This document shows, one piece after another, positions 27,351 through 34,996 of a stretch of DNA of 64,000 nucleotides (position 1 is its first letter; each line of letters starts with the position of its first letter). The notes beneath the pieces were generated by a model, which saw nothing but the letters and a program-made list of their open reading frames with translations, did no database searches and was not told where the DNA came from. The stretch comes from Natronorubrum aibiense (GTDB lineage Archaea; Halobacteriota; Halobacteria; Halobacteriales; Natrialbaceae), in the NCBI RefSeq assembly GCF_009392895.1, contig NZ_CP045488.1, forward strand, positions 1,178,001 through 1,242,000, given 5' to 3'. The translations under genes and the position numbers were made by a program.

Positions 27351-27918
27351 ATATGCGGAACAGGCGCAATACCACGGCCTGAAGGCCGTGGATACGCGCC
27401 GTCACTCGATGATGCCACCCACTGACAGAAGCATAGCCCGAGTTTCCAATCCTAACGTTCAAATCACAAGAAACCCTACATTATGGCAAGGTCAGGTCGG
27501 AACGGAGCGGATTCCGAACGACCTTCGGAGGTCGTTCGAGAGAGCGTCGCTCTCTCGTGATGACGAAAATCTTTAATTTTCGAACCACGGTCAACCTGCC
27601 AATCCAATGAGACAGTATCCGAAACGCCAACGCGGTGAACGCGAATCCTTGAAGGATTCGGCTCGTGCCCGTCGGTTGAGCAAGCCCGATGATACCTCCG
27701 AGTCCGTCGACGCGTCAGCGACTTCCTGCTGGCAAAAACAACAGCTGGGTGTCAACGATGCTGAGGATAGGAGTAACGGCCACTTGGCATGGCCAGACAG
27801 CCACCGACCACGACGACTGGGTTAGACGCGAACTCCCGAAAAGTGGCGGAGTCATGGTTGTAAACCTGAAACTCCCACCGCTCGGGATTCCTGCGTCTTC
27901 AGGCGCAGGAGGATGTCA
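27351..27918 (+). mobile_element. Non-autonomous IS1341/IS605-type insertion inside tnpB
   Basis: A segment of about 565 bases that separates the two halves of tnpB. Its right edge on the plus strand is an inverted copy of the usual right end: stem CCTGCGTC/GGCGCAGG (27890-27909) with a TTCA loop, then GGATGTCA. Near the left edge is a perfect hairpin CCACGGCC/GGCCGTGG (27372-27391) with a TGAA loop. No transposase frame remains; a 72-codon frame at 27607-27825 is not protein-like. It contains several further hairpins, including tandem-hairpin copy B. It looks like a MITE made of transposon ends and decayed filler. Confidence 0.6.
27515..27590. repeat. Tandem-hairpin element, copy B
   Basis: Three stacked palindromes: CGAACGACCT/AGGTCGTTCG (27515-27538), then CGAGAGAGC/GCTCTCTCG with a 3-base loop (27537-27557), the spacer TGATGA, and CGAAAAT/ATTTTCG (27564-27582). 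The last two with their spacer match the layout of copies A, C and D. A further hairpin CGAATCC/GGATTCG lies at 27642-27660. Confidence 0.65.
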
Positions 27919-28568
27919 ATTGCACCAATATCCAGAGCGGCCTTCTCAGAAGCCAGTGGAGTGTCCCGTGCATCGTCAGAAACAGTCACGGGTTGCGAAG
28001 CTCGGAAGGTGCTATCCGTCTTGTCGTACCACAGGTCCAACCGACCCTGTTTGTCGTAGTCGGGCCAATTCGGGTTGCCGACAATTTCCAGTCGGAGCCG
28101 CCCGGTGTGGTTGTGTCGGGTTTTCAACTCGCTCCCTACAAGGATCTCAAGTCGAGAGCGAACGCCCCATTCGATGGTGTACGACGTGTTTCGAATGACG
28201 GTATGCAGTTTGCGTCCATCGTCTTTGTTCCCCCAAAACCCGGGTGGTTCGGGGTTTTCAGTGACCGATGTGTTCGACTCGTCGTGATACTTCTTCTTGT
28301 TCTCGAAGAAGCCGCGCCACGCTTCGCTGTTCTTGCGAATTACTTGCTGGGCGGTGGATGCACCAAGCACGCCTTTGTACTTGCCTTCGAGTTGGCCTGT
28401 ATCGGCGTCCCAGACGTCACCATCGAAGCCGTCCTCGTCGTTGTACCGCATGAGGCGTTCGTAGTTAACTTCGTTCCAGAGAGCAGCGGAAGCGTCCAAC
28501 AGGTCCCGGAGCAGTTGCTCTCCACTATCGGAGAGCGGTCGCACGGCAAACGTGTTAGTCCGCTTCAT

Positions 28569-28969
28569 CGCTCATTCCAACCGACGTCATCGGCTGTTGT
28601 AAAGACGACCCACCCGCGGTGAAAGTGAAAATAGTGAGATGGGTTCGAGACTCGGGCTGGCAGTAACGTGACGGGGCGGAAACAGAGTGTACGCGATTCA
28701 CGCCCGTTGAGCAAACCGAAGGTTTGCGATGCCCATCAGAACGCTCGAGTGGTCGGGGTTTAGTTTGAACACTCGTTTCGGAAGCGTTCGCTCGAGTCGT
28801 TGGATCCGAATAGCGTACCGGCGTAGCCCAGATTCAGAAGTGACGCAGACCACTCCCGCGTTCTGAGGACGCCGTGAACGGCGGGACTCTCTCGCTGTTA
28901 AAAGGTAGCGTCTCGAGGACCGTTTTCGGGGAGACTGTTTTATGCTGGCGGCGCGTTTGCTGCGTTCGA
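28569..28969. other. Gap between tnpB and acetamidase gene, with a possible coding remnant
   Basis: 401 bases. The left part is presumably the unrecognised left end of the tnpB element. On the minus strand at about 28698-28845 a frame reads RYAIRIQRLERTLPKRVF and then LNPDHSSVLMGIANLRFAQ before a TGA. This stretch looks like real protein (the C-terminus of a vanished gene, perhaps a transposase), but I cannot name it and no start is present. The hairpin at 28711-28727 lies in this remnant. Confidence 0.3.
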
Positions 28970-29959
28970 ATGTCGAGCGACAACGACGCGGTCGATCATC
29001 GGGTACGTGCCGACGACGGCGCGGTTCACAGCGTGTGGGACAACGGCCTCGAACCGGTGTGTACGGTCGAACCGGGCGACGTCGTCCGCTTCGAGTGCAA
29101 CGACGCCACGAACGGCCAAGTCGGCCCCGACGCGACGGCTGCGGACCTCGCCACGCTCGATATCGACCCCGTCCACCCGTTGACTGGGCCCGTCGCAATC
29201 GAAGGGGCACAGCCGGGTGACGTCCTCCAGATCGACCTCCTCGAGATCGACCACGACGGCTGGGGATGCACGCTGGTGCTCCCGGGAGAGATCGAACTCG
29301 GACTCTTAGCCGACGAGTTCCCAGAGCCGGCACTGTACGTCTGGGAACTCGAGGACGACGTCGGCGAATTCGTCGACGGGATCGAGGTGCCTCTCGACCC
29401 GTTCCCCGGCGTGATCGGTGTTGCACCAGCTGAAGACGGTGCACACAGCACATTCCCGCCGCGGTCGGTCGGCGGAAATCTGGACGTCAAACAGCTCACG
29501 GAAGGGTCGACGCTGTATCTTCCCGTCGCAGTTGAGGGGGCCCTGTTCAGTATCGGTGACGGCCACGCCGCTCAGGGTGACGGCGAGGTCTGTGGCACTG
29601 GTATCGAGGCCCCGATGACCGTCACGTGCCGGTTCGACCTGCGGTCGGACCTGTCGCTCGAGACCGCACAGTTCGAAACGAGGGGTCCGTTCACTCCGAC
29701 CGGTCGGGACGAGCCGATGTACGGGACGACAGGCGTTGCGGACGATCTCATGGACGCAACCCGACAGGCCATCCGACACATGATCGACCACCTACACGAC
29801 GAACGCGGCCTCTCCCGGACTGAAGCCTACATGCTGTGCTCGGTGGCCGTTGACCTGAAACCCAATCAGGTCGTCAACGCCCCGAACTGGACCGTTTCTG
29901 CGTATCTCCCGGAGCGCATCTTCCCGGAGCCGCGTCGTCGGTCAACGACAGGGGAGTGA
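28970..29959 (+). CDS. Acetamidase/formamidase family protein
   Basis: 329 residues from the ATG at 28970 (MSSDNDAVDHRV), chosen because family members begin shortly before the VEPGDVVRFECNDATNGQ block. Other family motifs are IEGAQPGDVLQIDLLEI, PPRSVGGNLDVKQLTEGSTLYLPV, GDGHAAQGDGEVCGTGIE and EAYMLCSVAVDLKPNQVVNAPNWTVSAYLP. The family hydrolyses formamide or acetamide to the acid and ammonia, helping nitrogen supply. It stands alone, flanked by transposon remains upstream and a regulator downstream. Confidence 0.9.
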   Translation: MSSDNDAVDHRVRADDGAVHSVWDNGLEPVCTVEPGDVVRFECNDATNGQVGPDATAADLATLDIDPVHPLTGPVAIEGAQPGDVLQIDLLEIDHDGWGCTLVLPGEIELGLLADEFPEPALYVWELEDDVGEFVDGIEVPLDPFPGVIGVAPAEDGAHSTFPPRSVGGNLDVKQLTEGSTLYLPVAVEGALFSIGDGHAAQGDGEVCGTGIEAPMTVTCRFDLRSDLSLETAQFETRGPFTPTGRDEPMYGTTGVADDLMDATRQAIRHMIDHLHDERGLSRTEAYMLCSVAVDLKPNQVVNAPNWTVSAYLPERIFPEPRRRSTTGE

Positions 29960-30116
29960 CGGCCCGAGCCGGCTCCGGACGTCCGCGAGCGACCGCGACC
30001 GTCCCGGTTCGTAACCTGTGGAACACATTTATTCGGTGACAGCCTACCAGCGCCATGAATCGTGAGCGCGTCGACCGGCTCGAGTGGCCCTGTCGAAACA
30101 GCGAACGGGTGGATCG

Positions 30117-31256
30117 ATGACGGAATCACGGACGGGAGACCGAGGTAACGGGTCGGCCGACCAGCGGGACAGCGAGTCCACACACACGCCGCCCGAGGAT
30201 CTCGCCCGGCGAATGTTCGACGCGAGCCCGATCAGCACCGTCGTGATCGATCGGCAGGGAACGATTACCTTTGCAAACGAACGGGCAGCGGCAACGCTCG
30301 ACATCGACTGTGAGACGCTGGCCAGCGGGGCGTTCGATCCGGCCGACTGGAACATCTATCACGACGACGGGACGCCGATCCCGAAGTACGACCATCCCGT
30401 CGCGCGCGTTTTCGAGACTGGCGAGCCGGAGTATGGCTTCGAACACTGGATCGAACTGGCAGACGGCACCGAGAAGTGGCTCTCGAGTAACTCCTCTCCC
30501 ATCCTCGACGAAGCGGGAGTCGTCGAGTACGTCGTCGTCTCGTTCGAGGACGTGACGGCGTTGAAACACCGCGAAGAGCGGTTGACCAGCGACCACGTGC
30601 GCCTGCTCGAGTTCCGGACGGATCAGTCGGCGGTCCCACCGTCGCTTCGCGTCGAGGGCGGCGAAACGCGGATCAAGGTCGACTCCGTCGTCTCGCTGCC
30701 GGACGGGACGATCGTCCAGTACATGGGGACCTCGGACCTCCCCGCGAGCGACTTCGTCACTGCCGTCGAAGAGGTCCCTCATTATCTCGACGCACGGCTG
30801 CTCAGTTCAATCGACGAATACAGCCGCATCGAAGCCCACGCGGACTCGACGACGGTGTCCCACGTGTTTCCGTCCCTCGGCGGTCGTGCTCGCGCCGTCA
30901 TCGTCACGTCGGACGAGGTCAGGTTCCTCGGAGAGTTGCCGGGCGACGTAGACCCTCGGCTGGCAGCGGACGGCATTCGGGAGTTCCACCCCGAGGTCGA
31001 ACTGGTGGCTGAGAAACTCGTCTACTCGCCCCACCTCCTATACGACGTCGTCGACGACGCGCTCACCGACCGACAGCTCGCGGTGCTCGATGCCGCGTAC
31101 TTCGGGGGGTACTTCGACACGCCGCGAGCCAGCACCGGCGACGAACTGGCGGATCGGTTCGGCGTCACGCGCCAGACGTTCAATCAGCACCTCCGAAAGG
31201 CCCAGCGGACCGTCTTCCAGCATCTGTTCGAAAAGTCCGGCGCGAACGCACGCTGA
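30117..31256 (+). CDS. PAS-domain regulator with bacterio-opsin-activator-type HTH
   Basis: 379 residues from the ATG at 30117. Residues about 20-150 form a PAS domain (RMFDASPISTVVIDRQGTITFANERAA ... ENVT-like end at SFEDVTALKHREERL). The middle (about 160-310) resembles the Bat-type regulatory domain. The C-terminus ends with HTH-10: LTDRQLAVLDAAYFGGYFDTPR, then DELADRFGVTRQTFNQHLRKAQR. Haloarchaea use such proteins as one-component transcription regulators sensing redox, light or small molecules. The HalOD1 gene follows on the same strand after 47 bases, and the pair may act together. Confidence 0.85.
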   Translation: MTESRTGDRGNGSADQRDSESTHTPPEDLARRMFDASPISTVVIDRQGTITFANERAAATLDIDCETLASGAFDPADWNIYHDDGTPIPKYDHPVARVFETGEPEYGFEHWIELADGTEKWLSSNSSPILDEAGVVEYVVVSFEDVTALKHREERLTSDHVRLLEFRTDQSAVPPSLRVEGGETRIKVDSVVSLPDGTIVQYMGTSDLPASDFVTAVEEVPHYLDARLLSSIDEYSRIEAHADSTTVSHVFPSLGGRARAVIVTSDEVRFLGELPGDVDPRLAADGIREFHPEVELVAEKLVYSPHLLYDVVDDALTDRQLAVLDAAYFGGYFDTPRASTGDELADRFGVTRQTFNQHLRKAQRTVFQHLFEKSGANAR

Positions 31257-31303
31257 CTAGTCAGCGTCACCGCTTACCACTGTGTTTCCTGTAGTGCCGG
31301 TCA

Positions 31304-31630
31304 ATGACTGACACAACTCATCCCGATTCCACCACATCTCGGCTGTTCGGCGACGACCGCGTTGGTCACGATCCGACCACAGGAACGTTTCACGCCGCTT
31401 TTAGCGCAGAACCCAATACGGTCGTTGTCACGATCGTCGATACCGTGGCGACTATCACGAACCGCGATCCAACGCGATTGTCACCGTTGTTCGAGACCAT
31501 CGACCCCGAAGCGCTGGCCGAACTCGTGACGTCGTCTCGACAGACTCCTATCGAGGTAGCCTTTTCCTACGAGGACTGTCAGGTTACCGTCTCGAGCCAC
31601 GGTGTCGTCGTCGAGCCACCGGACGAGTGA
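31304..31630 (+). CDS. HalOD1 output-domain protein
   Basis: 108 residues. The pattern VVVTIVDTVATITNRDPTRLSPLFETIDPEALAELV ... IEVAFSYEDCQVTVSSHGVVVEP is the HalOD1 domain, found only in haloarchaea as a stand-alone protein or fused to response regulators. Its molecular role is unknown. It sits directly behind a PAS/HTH-10 regulator gene. Confidence 0.82.
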   Translation: MTDTTHPDSTTSRLFGDDRVGHDPTTGTFHAAFSAEPNTVVVTIVDTVATITNRDPTRLSPLFETIDPEALAELVTSSRQTPIEVAFSYEDCQVTVSSHGVVVEPPDE

Positions 31631-31781
31631 CAGTAGCGACCGACGTCGGTTGACCAGTGAGACGATCGGCTGGAACGAGACGTGTCGGTAACGGTCTCTG
31701 GCCTCGGTCCCGTATCAACGGTCCGCTGCTTATATCGGTGAACCGACGGACTCAAGGCATCGTCGGAAGACGATTGCGGTG

Positions 31782-32366
31782 ATGGCCGACGAACTGAAGC
31801 GACGACTCGTCCACGCAAGCGGGTCAGGTCTCGTTGCACTCTATCTCCTTGCGAACTCCCTCGATCTCGGACTGACATGGGCGCGGTTCGGCGTCCTCAT
31901 GACGGTTCTCTCGCTGGGCGTCATCGGCCTCGAGTTCCTGCGACTTCGAACCGGCCTCGAGTGGTCGCTGTACGATACGCTGACTCGAGAGTACGAACAG
32001 GACCAGTTCGCGGGGTATGGCTACTACATGCTCAGCATGACGGTCGCCGTCCTCGTGTTTCCAGCCCAGATCGCGCTGCCGGCGATGTTGATGCTCTCGC
32101 TCGGGGACCCGATCAGCGGCACCGTCTCTGACAACAGCCTCAAGTTCATCAAGGGGCCGAAGGTACTCGGGACGATGTTCGTCGTCAGTGCCGTGATCGC
32201 CGCGCCGTTTCTCTACGAGACGCCGCTGGCCGTGGTCGCGGCGGCTCTCGGAGCGACCATCGCCGACGGGGTCAAACTCCGTATTGGCGACTACATCGTC
32301 GACGACAACCTGACGATTCCCATCTACGCCAGCGTGCTGGCCTGGCTCGCACTCGAGTTCCTTTGA
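31782..32366 (+). CDS. Dolichol kinase/phosphatidate cytidylyltransferase-like membrane protein
   Basis: 194 residues from the ATG at 31782 (an adjacent GTG could also serve). Five or six membrane helices. The conserved LSLGDPISGTVSD and GATIADGVKLRIGDYIVDDNLTIPI motifs match the CTP-dependent dolichol kinase/phosphatidate cytidylyltransferase group. In archaea it may phosphorylate an isoprenoid alcohol or activate a lipid, for membrane lipid or glycosylation carriers. Substrate is an inference. Confidence 0.8.
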   Translation: MADELKRRLVHASGSGLVALYLLANSLDLGLTWARFGVLMTVLSLGVIGLEFLRLRTGLEWSLYDTLTREYEQDQFAGYGYYMLSMTVAVLVFPAQIALPAMLMLSLGDPISGTVSDNSLKFIKGPKVLGTMFVVSAVIAAPFLYETPLAVVAAALGATIADGVKLRIGDYIVDDNLTIPIYASVLAWLALEFL

Positions 32367-32419
32367 TCGGGTCGCTGCACTCGCAGGAAAGACAACCCTC
32401 GAGTCGTCCGGAAGCCGCT

Positions 32420-32502
32420 CATACGGTTTACTGTCGTCAATTACCGCCGATCGCTAGAACGGGTCGGCGATCGGCGGTAAATAGTTACAGCAATTCGTAT
32501 CA
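32420..32502 (-). repeat. Interspersed palindromic repeat R1, copy 2
   Basis: About 83 bases with arms on the minus strand: it begins TGATACGAATTGCTGTAAC, where TGA (32502-32500) is the stop codon of the ABC permease, and ends GTAAACCGTATG. The central 35 bases (32446-32480) match copy 1 with one mismatch but in plus orientation, thus inverted relative to the arms. Confidence 0.88.
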
Positions 32503-33342
32503 GAGATCGGTGGCTCGGAACCGCCGATAGCCGACGCCGATCGTGAGGACGATCCATCCCACGAGCACAGCGAGCGCGAACACCGGCCGTTCGTACACTG
32601 CTGGCTCGGCCGGCGGCTGGACGAACGTCCCGCTGTTGAGATCCGGATAGACGCCGTCGAACAGGTTCGTGTACGCGGCGACGGGGTTCAGTGCCGCAAC
32701 GATGTCGACCCACTCGGGGATCGTTTCGGGATACGAAAAGCCGTGGCGGACGTACAACACGGTGTAGGGAAGTCGCGTCCAGAGCTGAAAGAAAAAGAGC
32801 ACGAAGACGCCGAACGCGGCGATCGTCGCTCGCGTCGCCGACCGAACGACCGCCGAGATGGCGACGGCGAACGCGGTGAACGTGACGCCGAGCAGGGCGA
32901 GAATCACCGCGACGGTCGCGAGTCTGGCAGGATCGACGGCTACACCACGGACCACGGCAACCGGAACGGCAGCCAACAACGCGGTGGCGATTGCCGTACA
33001 GAGAACGAGGCACCGCCCGACGAAGGTACCGAGCACGACCGTTCCGTGATCGATCGGGAGGCCGAGCACGACTTTGAGCGCGCCGCCCGTTCTCTTCTCG
33101 ACGATCGCAGAGGCGAAAAAACCAAGCGCCAACAGTGGCGTCAACATCGCAAACAGGGGAAGCACCGACGGGATCAGTTCGGGGCCACCTCGATGGCCCG
33201 GTGACGTCGACCGACCCGCGGTGTACGTGATGAGCAGCGCAAGCAGGACGTAAATCCCGACGAGCAACTGGAACTGCCGCTCGCGGACGGTGTCACGAAC
33301 GTCTTCGCGAACGAACAGGCCGAGTCCCGACGCCGCGCTCAC
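32500..33342 (-). CDS. ABC-2 type transporter permease
   Basis: 280 residues with about six membrane helices: QLLVGIYVLLALLITYTAG near the N-terminus, a large extracellular loop, VLPLFAMLTPLLALGFFASAIVEKRTGGALKVVLGLPI, and further helices to the end. The KRTGGALKVVLGLPI stretch resembles the coupling region of ABC-2 permeases of NosY type. The gene overlaps the upstream ATPase gene by 4 bases (ATGA). The pair would be an exporter; the substrate is unknown. Its stop codon is supplied by repeat R1. Confidence 0.85.
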   Translation of the reverse strand: MSAASGLGLFVREDVRDTVRERQFQLLVGIYVLLALLITYTAGRSTSPGHRGGPELIPSVLPLFAMLTPLLALGFFASAIVEKRTGGALKVVLGLPIDHGTVVLGTFVGRCLVLCTAIATALLAAVPVAVVRGVAVDPARLATVAVILALLGVTFTAFAVAISAVVRSATRATIAAFGVFVLFFFQLWTRLPYTVLYVRHGFSYPETIPEWVDIVAALNPVAAYTNLFDGVYPDLNSGTFVQPPAEPAVYERPVFALAVLVGWIVLTIGVGYRRFRATDL

Positions 33343-34274
33343 TGTGCAACACCTCGCGTGTAGCTCTCGAACAGTTCCTCGAGTGACGTCTCGCTCGTGG
33401 TCACGTCCAGCACGTCGGCCGCGGAGTCGTGGAAGGCGGCGACGACCGACGCTTTGGCCGCGTTTTCACAGGCGACCGCGACCGTCGTCCCGTTCGTTTT
33501 GACGCCGGAGACGCCCTCGAGCGAACGGACGTGATCGACTGCGGATGTGGGAACCGACGACAGGTCGACCGTCACGGTCGCGGTGGTGCCGACGGACTCG
33601 CGCAGCGCGTCGATCGTGTCGACGGCGACGAGTTCGCCGCCGTCGAGGATGGCGACGCGATCACAGACCGCTTCGACCTGCTCCATGATGTGACTCGAGA
33701 AGAAGACGGTCGCACCGCGGGCGTTTTCCTCGCGGACGATCCGGCGCATGGTTCGAGCGCCGTTGGGATCGAGTCCCGTCGAGGGTTCGTCCAGGATCAG
33801 CAGTTCGGGCTCGCCGACCAGCGCCATTGCGAGCATGAGTCGCTGGGCCATTCCCTTCGAGTATTGCTCGACGGGGTAGGCGTCGGGGCCGCGCATGCCG
33901 ACGCGCTCGAGCAGGTCGTCCGGATCGTCGTCGGCGTCTTTCGCCTCGATAGCGAACTGGACGTGCTCGCGGCCCGTTCGCTCGCTGATCGGACCGTAGC
34001 CGTCGGGGAGGACACCGATCCGGTCGCGGATGGCGGTGCTCTCGGAGGAGATGTTCTGACCGAGGACGCGAACCATGCCCTCGGTCGGGGCGGCGTAGTC
34101 GAGGAGGATGTCGATCGTCGTCGACTTCCCGGCTCCGTTCGGGCCCAGAAAGCCGAAGATCTCACCGGAGCGGACGGTGAGGTCGAGGTCGTGGAGGGCG
34201 GTGACCGACCGGCCGCCGAAGAGGCCGGGTCGCTCGTAGCGTTTGGTCACGCTGTGGAGTTCGATCGCGGGCAT
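33339..34274 (-). CDS. ABC transporter ATPase (ABC-2/NosF-like)
   Basis: 311 residues. Walker A is GPNGAGKST, the Q-loop region is VLPDGYG, the signature is YSKGMAQR, and Walker B ends LLILDEPSTGLD. A C-terminal domain of about 90 residues follows. It powers the permease encoded downstream with a 4-base overlap. No binding protein is near, consistent with an exporter of drugs, lipids or copper-type cargo. Confidence 0.92.
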   Translation of the reverse strand: MPAIELHSVTKRYERPGLFGGRSVTALHDLDLTVRSGEIFGFLGPNGAGKSTTIDILLDYAAPTEGMVRVLGQNISSESTAIRDRIGVLPDGYGPISERTGREHVQFAIEAKDADDDPDDLLERVGMRGPDAYPVEQYSKGMAQRLMLAMALVGEPELLILDEPSTGLDPNGARTMRRIVREENARGATVFFSSHIMEQVEAVCDRVAILDGGELVAVDTIDALRESVGTTATVTVDLSSVPTSAVDHVRSLEGVSGVKTNGTTVAVACENAAKASVVAAFHDSAADVLDVTTSETSLEELFESYTRGVAQ

Positions 34275-34364
34275 ACTATGAAAATATTAGTCAACTGTCA
34301 TTGCTCTTTTGATGAGAAACTTCTCAGCCGCGTCGAGAAGCATTGACGGGCCAATCCGTCGCGC

Positions 34365-34865
34365 TTAGCCGTTCAGCCGCCAGAGTTCGAAGTTAAGCAC
34401 GGCGGCGAACGTCACCCACGCGAGATACGGGACGAGCAACGCAGCTCCGCGACGGTCGACGCGAGCGAAGGCCGCGAGGGTAGCAACGATCGACATCCAG
34501 AGGACGACGATGATCCCGAAGGCAGCACCAAGTGCCTCGAGCGTAAAGAACGCGGGCGTCCACGCGACGTTGAACAGCATCTGGACCGCGAACAGGCCGA
34601 GCGCGAGTCGACGGCCGGGAGCGTCGCTGCGCCAGATCAGCCACAGCGCGATTCCGAGTAGCGTAAAGAGGGCCGTCCAGACGATCGGAAACGCGAGTTC
34701 GGGCGGGTAGAACCACGGCTTCTCGAGACTTCGGAACCACGCGCTGTCGGGTGAAGACAGCAGGCCGGGCAGCCCACCGACGACGTTGAGCAAGACGACG
34801 AAGCCGAGCGCGGTGAGCACCGACTCGGCGTCGGGGAGTCGCTGTGTAGAGAGCCGTGTTGCCAT
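34365..34865 (-). CDS. TspO/MBR-family tryptophan-rich sensory protein
   Basis: 166 residues, five membrane helices. The hallmark segments are WFRSLEKPWFYPPELAFPIVWTALFTLLGIALWLIW, LFAVQMLFNVAWTPAFFTLEALG, and the C-terminal YLAWVTFAAVLNFELWRLN. TspO proteins bind porphyrins and act in tetrapyrrole or oxidative stress control. It is divergent from the hef gene, with 131 bases between their starts. Confidence 0.93.
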   Translation of the reverse strand: MATRLSTQRLPDAESVLTALGFVVLLNVVGGLPGLLSSPDSAWFRSLEKPWFYPPELAFPIVWTALFTLLGIALWLIWRSDAPGRRLALGLFAVQMLFNVAWTPAFFTLEALGAAFGIIVVLWMSIVATLAAFARVDRRGAALLVPYLAWVTFAAVLNFELWRLNG

Positions 34866-34996
34866 ACCATGACTAGGTTGGGGCTGGACTTATACTGACG
34901 GCCGACACACCAGCATCGGCGGTGCGTCTCGCAGCCGCGGTTCACTTTCACCCCGGTACGAGAACTCTTATTCACGACGGCGATGAACCACTGGCA

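Larger units (their letters stand above)
26656..28568 (-). pseudogene. tnpB: tnpB (IS1341-type), interrupted and frameshifted
   Basis: The N-terminal part (28568 down to about 27911) runs from [20 protein letters not shown] to ALDIGA, the RuvC-I motif with the first catalytic Asp. A foreign 565-base segment then breaks the gene. The reading resumes at about 27350 with NLVAC and [17 protein letters not shown], runs through the [12 protein letters not shown] region (RuvC-II equivalent) and the first half of the zinc ribbon CPQC...LTCPC, then shifts frame at a (CA)n run at 26871-26877 and continues [19 protein letters not shown] to a stop at 26656. Joined, it would be a TnpB RNA-guided nuclease of about 430 residues. 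It cannot make an intact protein. No tnpA is next to it. Confidence 0.85.

Noticed and set aside
27607-27825. A 72-codon frame in the insert within tnpB
   Set aside because: Composition is not that of a protein; it contains hairpin sequences typical of element filler.
28711-28727. Hairpin GCAAACC/GGTTTGC as a fifth tandem-hairpin copy
   Set aside because: There is only one hairpin, and it lies in a protein-like remnant that explains the bases.
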